Of a stretch of DNA of 64,000 bases, positions 56,157-64,000 are shown one piece after another. This DNA is from Zunongwangia mangrovi. GTDB taxonomy: Bacteria > Bacteroidota > Bacteroidia > Flavobacteriales > Flavobacteriaceae. Below the pieces are notes generated by a model. The model worked only from the letters and a program-made list of their open reading frames with translations. It was not told the DNA's origin and searched no databases. How positions within the stretch are numbered: the stretch's first letter is position 1; every line of letters begins with the position of its first letter. The position numbers and the translations under genes are program-made. Location of the stretch: positions 151,929 to 215,928 of the forward strand of contig NZ_FOKV01000006.1 of assembly GCF_900112105.1 (NCBI RefSeq), given 5' to 3'.

Positions 56157-57251
56157 ATGAATGCTAAAAGAAAAAGACGACATCTTAAGAAGAAACGATA
56201 CATCATTCCTGTTTCTATAATCGTTGCAATTATCATTTTTAGACTATTTCTACCACTGATCGTTAAAAATTACGTCAACAAAACACTAAATAATATTCCC
56301 GGTTACAGCGGCCACGTAGAAGATATCGATCTTGCTTTATGGAGAGGTGCTTATACCATCGACGGTTTGATCCTGATCAATGAAGAAGCTCAAACCGATA
56401 CTCCCCTACTCGATTTCCCAAAAACAGATATTTCAATAGAATGGAAATCACTTTTAAAAGGGAAAGTGGTTAGCGAGATCGAGATGCAAAGCCCTAAATT
56501 CAATTATATATTTGAAGATCAGCAAGATTCTACTTCCGCAGAAAATGCAGATGCCGAGGATTGGACAAAAGCGCTGACAGATCTAGTGCCCATAGATATT
56601 AACCGACTCCAGATTTATGATGGTGCTGCCAATTTTGTTCATCTTTCTACAGATCCAGAGCTTGATATGTTTATGCAAAAAATAAACCTGCAGGCAACGA
56701 ATCTTAGTAATGTGGTAAACACCGAAAAAAAATTACCTTCAAATATTAAAGCCACGGCAGTTTCTATTGGTAATGGCAATGTGAATTTAAACGGAAATCT
56801 GAATTTACTCAAAGAGATTCCAGATATAGATCTTGACTTTTCTCTTGAAAAAGCAAACGCTACCGGAATCAATGATCTTACAAGGCAATACGCCGGTGTA
56901 GATTTTGAAAGCGGAACCTTTGAGCTTTATAGCGAAGTAGCCATTAACGATGCTTACATAAAAGGTTATATAAAACCCATGTTCATTAACACCAAACTCA
57001 TCGCAAAAAATGATGATGGCGGTTTGCTTAAAAAACTTTGGGAGGGATTTGTTGGAGTATTCAAATTTATTCTGAAAAATCAGGGCACCGATACTTTAGC
57101 AACTAAAGTACCTATAGAAGGCGATCTTAATAATGTAAAAAGTGGCATCTTTCCCACCATCCTAAACATATTCGAAAATGCCTGGATCAATGCGTTTAAA
57201 AATAGCGTAAATGAAGAAATTAATTTTGAAGATGCTGAGCGAGAAGATTAA
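56157..57251 (+). CDS. DUF748/AsmA-like membrane-anchored protein
   Basis: The 364-aa protein starts with a very basic cytoplasmic segment (RKRRHLKKKR) and one membrane helix (about 16-40). The large periplasmic part has AsmA/DUF748 features (VNKTLNNIPGYSGHVEDIDLALWRGAYTIDGLIL at about 40-75 and TDISIEWKSLLKGKVVSEI). Such proteins are thought to take part in outer-membrane lipid or protein handling. Its start codon directly follows repeat copy A. Neighbours give no further clue to its job. Confidence 0.75.
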   Translation: MNAKRKRRHLKKKRYIIPVSIIVAIIIFRLFLPLIVKNYVNKTLNNIPGYSGHVEDIDLALWRGAYTIDGLILINEEAQTDTPLLDFPKTDISIEWKSLLKGKVVSEIEMQSPKFNYIFEDQQDSTSAENADAEDWTKALTDLVPIDINRLQIYDGAANFVHLSTDPELDMFMQKINLQATNLSNVVNTEKKLPSNIKATAVSIGNGNVNLNGNLNLLKEIPDIDLDFSLEKANATGINDLTRQYAGVDFESGTFELYSEVAINDAYIKGYIKPMFINTKLIAKNDDGGLLKKLWEGFVGVFKFILKNQGTDTLATKVPIEGDLNNVKSGIFPTILNIFENAWINAFKNSVNEEINFEDAERED

Positions 57252-57384
57252 TTAAACTCAATATTCGTTGTTTTGGCGATAGTTTCTTCTGAAATTTGCA
57301 AGCCAAAAAAATTGAAGCCTGTACAATAAAATATCATTTTACAGGTTACGTTGGTACTAACAAACTTGAAAACTTCATTTTAAA

Positions 57385-57975
57385 ATGAACAAGCTACTAA
57401 TTACACTATTAATTTTTACAGCATTTACACTTAAAAGTAATGCACAAGACAGTATTTCAACAACAAATCCTATTCAACAGGAATTTCAGGAGTTAATTGA
57501 ATCTTCTAACAACTACCAGGAATATAAAGTGGTGAATTATGACGATCTAATCGATCTTCGAGATAACACCAACGATTATATTCAGGAGTTAAAAGACCAG
57601 ATTACGGTTGGTAAAAATACTGCAGACCAACAGGAAGACGAAATTGCTAATTTAGAAGGTGAATTAAAAACCACGCAACAGGATCTTCAAAAAGTAACCG
57701 AAGAAAAGGATAATATTGTCTTTTTAGGCTTACCACTCACTAAAGGAACCTACATGGCTATGATGTGGGGAATTGTTGCTATTCTAATTCTAGCTTTACT
57801 TTTCTTTATTTATAAGTATAAAAATTCTAATTCAGTAACAAAAGAGGCAAAAAAACGCCTTGATGATACTGAAAGAGAATTTGACGCCTATAAGAAAAAA
57901 GCGTTGGAGAAAGAGCAACGTCTTGGCCGATTACTTCAGGACGAGAAAAATAAGGTAAATAGAATGAACAGCTAA
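57385..57975 (+). CDS. hypothetical protein with coiled coil and membrane helix
   Basis: The 196-aa protein has a signal peptide-like start (about 1-20), a coiled coil at about residues 60-110 (QEDEIANLEGELKTTQQDLQKV), one strong membrane helix (about 125-147) and a second coiled coil in the basic C-terminal tail (about 155-195). I do not know its function. It lies 45 bp ahead of trmD in the same direction, so it may be co-transcribed with trmD. Type is certain as a membrane coiled-coil protein; role unknown. Confidence 0.75.
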   Translation: MNKLLITLLIFTAFTLKSNAQDSISTTNPIQQEFQELIESSNNYQEYKVVNYDDLIDLRDNTNDYIQELKDQITVGKNTADQQEDEIANLEGELKTTQQDLQKVTEEKDNIVFLGLPLTKGTYMAMMWGIVAILILALLFFIYKYKNSNSVTKEAKKRLDDTEREFDAYKKKALEKEQRLGRLLQDEKNKVNRMNS

Positions 57976-58020
57976 ATTCTGCAATTATTCGCATCTTTGC
58001 AGTCCTAAAAATAAACCGCC

Positions 58021-58701
58021 ATGCGAATAGACATTATCACTGTTGTTCCAGATATTCTAAAGAGTCCGTTTGAAGCTTCGATTCTTAAACGCGCTATCGA
58101 AAAAGGTCATGTAGAAATCCATTTACATAATTTAAGAGATTATGTAACCGATAACTATAAGCAAATTGACGATTATCAATTTGGAGGCGGCGCAGGCATG
58201 GTAATGATGATCGAGCCGATTGATAAATGTATCACTAAGCTGAAGTCTGAACGAAATTACGACGAAGTAATTTATATGACGCCAGATGGTGCAACATTAA
58301 ATCAAAAAATGGCAAACAGAGTTTCGATGATGGAAAACATTATCATTCTTTGTGGCCATTATAAAGGAGTAGATCAGCGTGTGAGGGATCATTTTATCAC
58401 CAAAGAAATTTCAGTTGGAGATTATGTACTTTCTGGCGGAGAATTAGGGGCAGCAATTTTGTGTGATGCAGTAATAAGGCTTATCCCGGGAGTTCTGGGG
58501 AATGAAACTTCAGCATTAACAGATTCATTTCAGGATAATTTATTGGCTCCTCCTGTTTACACAAGACCTGCGGAATATAAAGGATGGAAAGTACCTGAAA
58601 TCTTAACCACAGGAAATTTTCCAAAGATTGAAGAATGGCGTGAAAATGAAGCATTTAAACGTACAAAAAAGCTTAGACCAGATCTTTTAGATGAAGATTA
58701 A
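58021..58701 (+). CDS. trmD: tRNA (guanine-N1)-methyltransferase
   Basis: The 226-aa protein has the SPOUT fold of Trm[22 protein letters not shown] start, [15 protein letters not shown] (about 54-69), [37 protein letters not shown] (trefoil-knot SAM site). It methylates G37 of tRNAs to keep the reading frame. Downstream at 118 bp is rplS, a common trmD-rplS order. Length and motifs are normal. Confidence 0.97.
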   Translation: MRIDIITVVPDILKSPFEASILKRAIEKGHVEIHLHNLRDYVTDNYKQIDDYQFGGGAGMVMMIEPIDKCITKLKSERNYDEVIYMTPDGATLNQKMANRVSMMENIIILCGHYKGVDQRVRDHFITKEISVGDYVLSGGELGAAILCDAVIRLIPGVLGNETSALTDSFQDNLLAPPVYTRPAEYKGWKVPEILTTGNFPKIEEWRENEAFKRTKKLRPDLLDED

Positions 58702-58741
58702 AATTCTTCAACAAAACTTATATTTATAAAAATAAAATTTA

Positions 58742-58749
58742 TAATTTTG
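58742..58749 (+). promoter_or_regulatory. minus-7 box upstream of rplS
   Basis: TAATTTTG is an exact TAnnTTTG match; no minus-33 box is seen. The start would be near 58755, giving a leader of about 65 nt that contains the structured element described next. Confidence 0.4.
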
Positions 58750-58757
58750 CATCCGTT

Positions 58758-58797
58758 CTAAAATAACCTCTGGCGAGAACCGTGAACGTTGTTTTAG
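58758..58797 (+). promoter_or_regulatory. structured leader of rplS (L19-Flavobacteria leader candidate)
   Basis: CTAAAATAAC (58758-58767) pairs over all 10 bases, with one T-G wobble, with GTTGTTTTAG (58788-58797); inside is a small CTC-TGGC-GAG hairpin. It sits 23 bp ahead of the rplS ATG. Ribosomal protein leaders of this size, found upstream of L19 in Flavobacteria, control their own gene by binding free L19. The match is to the general idea, not a scored covariance hit. Confidence 0.5.
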
Positions 58798-58819
58798 CTT
58801 GTATCTTAAATATTTAACT

Positions 58820-59173
58820 ATGGAATCGTTAATTAAATACGTTCAAGACGAATTCGTTACTAAGAAAGATCTTCCTGAATTTTCAGCTGGAGATACTATT
58901 ACAGTTTATTACGAAATTAAAGAGGGGCAAAAAACCCGTACTCAGTTCTTCCGTGGAGTTGTAATCCAAAAAAGAGGAACAGGTAGCTCACAAACATTCA
59001 CCATTAGAAAAATGAGTGGTACTGTTGGTGTAGAGCGTATCTTCCCAGTAAACCTTCCTGCGATCCAAAAGATCGAGATCAACAAAAGAGGTAGTGTTAG
59101 AAGAGCTAGAATTTTCTACTTTAGAGAACTTACTGGTAAAAAAGCTCGTATTAAAGAAGCAAAAAGAGCTTAA
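58820..59173 (+). CDS. rplS: 50S ribosomal protein L19
   Basis: The 117-aa protein (from the ATG at 58820; an upstream ATG adds 7 untypical residues) is bL19: FSAGDTITVYYEIKEGQKTRTQFFRGVVI, then RKMSGTVGVERIFPV and a basic C-terminus. It lies at the interface of the 30S and 50S subunits. A strong terminator follows, so the operon (likely trmD-rplS plus a possible rplS-only transcript) ends here. Confidence 0.97.
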   Translation: MESLIKYVQDEFVTKKDLPEFSAGDTITVYYEIKEGQKTRTQFFRGVVIQKRGTGSSQTFTIRKMSGTVGVERIFPVNLPAIQKIEINKRGSVRRARIFYFRELTGKKARIKEAKRA

Positions 59174-59197
59174 TTTTTACTTTTTACAATACAATTT

Positions 59198-59228
59198 AAA
59201 AACTCCGTTTTCAACGGAGTTTTTTTTA
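59198..59228 (+). terminator. rho-independent terminator after rplS
   Basis: A 9-bp stem AACTCCGTT / AACGGAGTT with loop TTC, followed by a run of T; 28 nt downstream of the rplS stop codon. Confidence 0.92.
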
Positions 59229-59313
59229 TACCCTATTTTTAATATTTCTTAACAGGCTTTACCTATATTTCACTAGCTAAAATGCCTAAAAAATAGTATA
59301 TTGCGGAGGCTTC

Positions 59314-59337
59314 AAACCCTTTGTCTTTACAGGGTTT
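59314..59337 (+). promoter_or_regulatory. hairpin in the icd leader
   Basis: A 7-bp stem AAACCCT (59314-59320) / AGGGTTT (59331-59337) lies 34 nt ahead of the icd start codon and is followed by only two T and TGC. It may be a leader hairpin or a weak attenuator. Confidence 0.35.
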
Positions 59338-59367
59338 TTGCAAAAATTGACAAATCAAAAAAATTGA

Positions 59368-61593
<2,226 letters not shown>

Positions 61594-61599
61594 ATCCTG

Positions 61600-61705
61600 A
61601 AAAAGTAAACTATCTCGGGGAAAACCCACGAAGCATTCACTAGAAAAAATTTTTTAATTTCTAGGCAAGCCTCGGAATATTACACCCGTTGGTGATGCCA
61701 ATAAA
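61600..61705. repeat. 106-bp dispersed palindromic repeat, copy B
   Basis: Same length as copy A at 56049-56154, 84 of 106 bases identical by hand count. It starts 6 bp after the icd stop codon and contains the palindromes TCGGGGAAAACCCACGA and TAGGCAAGCCTCGG. It may be a mobile-element remnant or a transcript-end element. Confidence 0.75.
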
Positions 61706-61712
61706 TTTTATT

Positions 61713-61750
61713 AAAGGCCGGAATTGTACAATTTCGGCCTTTCTTTTTTT
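61713..61750 (+). terminator. terminator downstream of icd and repeat B
   Basis: A stem AAAGGCCG / CGGCCTTT, with an inner AATTGTACAATT palindrome, followed by a T-run (61744-61750). Confidence 0.8.
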
Positions 61751-61855
61751 AAGTATTAGAATTATTGCTTCAAATCAAAACAATAATTCTATTAATCTTA
61801 GGTTAAACCTTATTTTCGTAGTTTCAAAAAGTATTTTCTTACCGAAATTTGCAGA

Positions 61856-63073
61856 ATGAATTATACGCCCGGCGAAAGAAACAAGAAAAAGGAATATATT
61901 ATTTTATTGGTTTTAGGAACCTTAATAGCTCTTGGTCCATTTTCAATAGATTCCTACCTTCCAGGTTTTGAAAATATAGCTGAAGATTTCAATATTACCG
62001 TCGCAAAAGTTGGATTAACCCTCACCTCTTATTTTATTGGGATTTCACTGGGCCAAATGGCTTACGGACCAATAATGGATAAATTCGGTCGGAAAAAACC
62101 TTTACAGATTGGTTTAGTGATTTATATTCTTGCAGCCTTAGCTTGTTACTTTTCAACAAATCTCAGTTTTTTAATAATATCAAGATTTTTTCTAGCTCTA
62201 GGTGCATCAGCCGGCATGGTTGCATCTAAGGCTATAGTAAGAGATATTTTTCCAGTGGAAGAAGTTGCCGGTGCCATTTCAATTTTAATGCTAATCATGG
62301 GCGGAGCTCCAATTATCGCACCTACAATTGGTGGCTTTATTATACAATCTTATGGTTGGCCTATTGTATTCTTATTTATGGGTGGTTTTGCGGTATCAAT
62401 GCTTATTAGTGTTTCTAGTTTTTTACCGGAAAGCATTACACCAGATGACAAAGTTGAGCTCACTCCCAAGAGTGTTTTAAAAAATTACTACGGAATTCTA
62501 ATCCATTCTAAGTTTATGAATTTTGCTTTTGCCGGAAGTTTTGCCATTGGAGCAATGTTCTCATACATCTCATCTGCGCCTAAATTATTCATGAATATCT
62601 TTGATCTTAGTCAGAGTGAATTTGGAATTTTATTCGGAATAAACGCAGGAGGCTTGATTCTGGGAAGTCAAATAAATCGTTTCGTTCTTAAGAAATTCAA
62701 CATACTGAAGATTACAATAATCAATAGTGTGCTATTAGTTATATTATCCTTTCTTTTTTTAATTGCCGGAAGTTTTGAACCAAACTTCTATGTGATCGTA
62801 ATTCTTATATTTTTAATATTATTCCTGCTAGGATTTCAAAACCCGAATACAACAGCTCTGTCCCTTACTCCGTTTACAAAGCGAGCAGGAAGAGCGTCTG
62901 CTTTAATCGGGAGTATGAAAATGATCTTGGGAGCCTTAGCTTCATTTGTCGTAAGTTTATTCCATAGCGACAGCATAGTCCCTTTAGGAGTGATTTTATT
63001 AGTTTCTCTAGGAATTAGCAGCCTTTTACTTTTTCAATATTCTGCAAAAAATAAACAAATAAAGGAATACTAG
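61856..63073 (+). CDS. MFS drug-resistance transporter, Bcr/CflA type
   Basis: The 405-aa protein has about 12 membrane segments. The MFS loop 2-3 motif is GISLGQMAYGPIMDKFGRKKPL (about residues 62-83), preceded by GPFSIDSYLPGFENIA, the Bcr/CflA N-terminal signature. It is a proton-coupled exporter of the bicyclomycin/chloramphenicol resistance group; the true substrate is not predictable. It stands alone, with the DUF6095-like gene 74 bp further on. Confidence 0.9.
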   Translation: MNYTPGERNKKKEYIILLVLGTLIALGPFSIDSYLPGFENIAEDFNITVAKVGLTLTSYFIGISLGQMAYGPIMDKFGRKKPLQIGLVIYILAALACYFSTNLSFLIISRFFLALGASAGMVASKAIVRDIFPVEEVAGAISILMLIMGGAPIIAPTIGGFIIQSYGWPIVFLFMGGFAVSMLISVSSFLPESITPDDKVELTPKSVLKNYYGILIHSKFMNFAFAGSFAIGAMFSYISSAPKLFMNIFDLSQSEFGILFGINAGGLILGSQINRFVLKKFNILKITIINSVLLVILSFLFLIAGSFEPNFYVIVILIFLILFLLGFQNPNTTALSLTPFTKRAGRASALIGSMKMILGALASFVVSLFHSDSIVPLGVILLVSLGISSLLLFQYSAKNKQIKEY

Positions 63074-63147
63074 TTTTATAAAATGAACTTGATAGGCTAT
63101 GGATTGCTTAAATTTGGAAAAAGATTATAAGACATACATTTTTAACA

Positions 63148-63369
63148 ATGAAACATACAGATCGCAGACTTTTAGGAAAAGGAATAAAGCATTTAGCCGG
63201 ATCCTTACCGCTTGCGGTAGCAGGACCTGTAATTATAACCAGTTCTTTTCAGAACCAGGACAAGCCACTATTCATTCCAATCTTAACTTTAGGCATCATA
63301 GCAATGATAACAGCCATCTTTTTAATTTTCCGCGGAATAATGATCGTCATGAAAGCTATTTTTGATTAA
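63148..63369 (+). CDS. small two-helix membrane protein (DUF6095-like)
   Basis: The 73-aa protein has two membrane helices (about 18-33 and 41-62), with a basic N-terminus (KHTDRRLLGKGIKHL). It looks like the small conserved membrane proteins of Flavobacteriia grouped as DUF6095. An overlapping open frame at 63099 reads through in another frame with no such structure and is rejected. A TAnnTTTG box lies inside its last codons (63357-63364) and may drive the RNA that follows. Function unknown. Confidence 0.75.
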   Translation: MKHTDRRLLGKGIKHLAGSLPLAVAGPVIITSSFQNQDKPLFIPILTLGIIAMITAIFLIFRGIMIVMKAIFD

Positions 63370-63370
63370 A

Positions 63371-63536
63371 AATAAAAAACTGCAGTCCCTTAAGATAATC
63401 ATCCCCGTCGACAAGTATTTAATGGGCAGTAGTAAGTTACCGACCAAGGGTAATGGGGATCTTCCGGCCGCCTAAGGTTTCGGGTAGTACATATAATATA
63501 TAAAAAGCCGCTCTAATTAGATAGAGCGGCTTTTTT
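63371..63536 (+). ncRNA. candidate small structured RNA between DUF6095-like gene and 5S rRNA
   Basis: This gene-free stretch has nested stems: CCTTA (63388-63392) with TAAGG (63473-63477), ATCCCC (63401-63406) with GGGGAT (63455-63460), and TTACC (63437-63441) with GGTAA (63449-63453). It ends at a strong terminator. A TAnnTTTG box (63357-63364) lies just upstream, overlapping the end of the membrane-protein gene. It has no ribosome-binding start. A flavobacterial 6S-type RNA is a fair guess by size (about 165 nt), but no family match is claimed. The rest of the 304-bp spacer up to the 5S gene holds nothing else I can name except the rRNA terminator. Confidence 0.45.
63502..63536 (+). terminator. 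rho-independent terminator of the candidate RNA
   Basis: A 9-bp stem GCCGCTCTA / TAGAGCGGC, loop ATTAGA, flanked by A5 and T6; nearly symmetric, so it could act on both strands. Confidence 0.88.
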
Positions 63537-63630
63537 ATGGGGTGTCATGAGTTAGTTAGTTCTTAGCTGTGCAACGACTTTCACGTACGTATTGGTTTAC
63601 TCATCCTAAACTTATAAACTTCTATAAAAC

Positions 63631-63663
63631 AAAAAACCCTTACCATTTCCGGTAAGGGTTTTT
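63631..63663 (-). terminator. rRNA operon terminator
   Basis: A 10-bp stem AACCCTTACC (63635-63644) with GGTAAGGGTT (63651-63660), loop ATTTCC; read on the minus strand it ends in a T-run. It lies just downstream of the 5S gene. Confidence 0.85.
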
Positions 63664-63670
63664 AAAAAGC

Positions 63671-63777
<107 letters not shown>

Positions 63778-63920
63778 AGTCGTTACCTATTGCATCAGTT
63801 ATCAATATAACTGATCAACAGTCTAATATGTTGACATGATTAAGAAATAAAAAATACTATAAAACTTAACAAAACTTAGCATTTGGCCGTCTCTAAGGAG
63901 CTTGCACCCCTTAGAGAACG

Positions 63921-64000
63921 TTGCATCAAGCTATACGGATTATTAGTACTACTCGGCTATGACATTACTGCCTTTACACCTATAGCCTATCAACGTGGTC
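63921..64000 (-). rRNA. rrl: 23S ribosomal RNA, 3' end (partial)
   Basis: On the minus strand the last bases read GTTGATAGGCTATAGGTG, then GTAGTACTAATAATCCGTAT, the standard 3'-terminal domain of 23S RNA. The rest of the gene and the 16S gene lie outside the window. The 3' boundary is set by the end of the paired region and is approximate. Confidence 0.93.

Noticed and set aside
63099..63365. 88-aa plus-strand frame overlapping the small membrane protein
   Set aside because: The overlapping 73-aa frame at 63148 has two clear membrane helices and a basic start; the longer frame has none.

Overview
The window looks like a chromosomal piece of a marine-type member of the Bacteroidota, family Flavobacteriaceae (Gramella / Zunongwangia / Salegentibacter-like; genus not provable here). 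Evidence is the low GC content, Bacteroidota promoter boxes (TTTG, about 19 nt, TAnnTTTG) upstream of several genes, an UpxY/NusG-like capsule antiterminator, TonB-dependent receptor plus sulfatase genes, a monomeric NADP isocitrate dehydrogenase and a long-form (482 aa) GAPDH.

Layout. (1) 1-11.5 kb, minus strand: a surface polysaccharide (capsule/O-antigen) operon that starts with an UpxY-type antiterminator, then a Wzx-like flippase, pyruvyl transferase, several glycosyltransferases, an epimerase, a hexapeptide acetyltransferase and a Wzy/ligase-like membrane protein cut by the window edge. (2) 12.0-13.3 kb, plus: a TonB-like energy transducer and an unrecognised 137-aa protein. (3) 13.4-20.0 kb, plus: a compact signalling operon with a CheY-like receiver, an H-NOX haem sensor, a four-PAS histidine kinase, a FIST-domain protein (the NosP family), a second kinase, an Hpt protein and a LytTR response regulator. 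It holds the parts of a complete His-Asp-His-Asp phosphorelay with two candidate nitric-oxide sensors, and is the most interesting system here. (4) 20.0-20.6 kb: a gene-free stretch with a candidate structured RNA and two strong terminators. (5) 20.6-27.7 kb, minus: a SusD-less carbohydrate locus (sulfatase, TonB-dependent receptor, esterase, GH3 glycosidase) with an inverted-repeat operator candidate in front.

(6) 28-36.4 kb, minus: small unknown proteins, an FMN reductase, a ferredoxin/class III cyclase fusion, and an RND tripartite efflux operon. (7) 36.5-37.9 kb: a superoxide dismutase divergent from a SufR-like Fe-S regulator, with an inverted repeat lying on the shared promoters. (8) 37.9-46.7 kb: DNA repair and housekeeping (exonuclease-BRCT, an enlarged LigA, LOG, PrmC, RibD, HAD, YigZ, thioesterase) separated by repeat-rich spacers. 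(9) 46.9-63.4 kb: dnaA, low-molecular-weight phosphatase, RsmI-like methylase, mltG, dapF, htrA, gap, trmD, rplS with a structured leader, icd, and an MFS transporter. (10) The right end holds a second small-RNA candidate, then the 3' end of an rRNA operon on the minus strand (5S and partial 23S).

Three classes of dispersed or tandem repeats sit in the spacers: a 106-bp palindromic element (two copies), a palindrome of the AGATCTCTCCAC...GTCGAGATGAC type (two forms), and 11 perfect AGCAATC heptamers.
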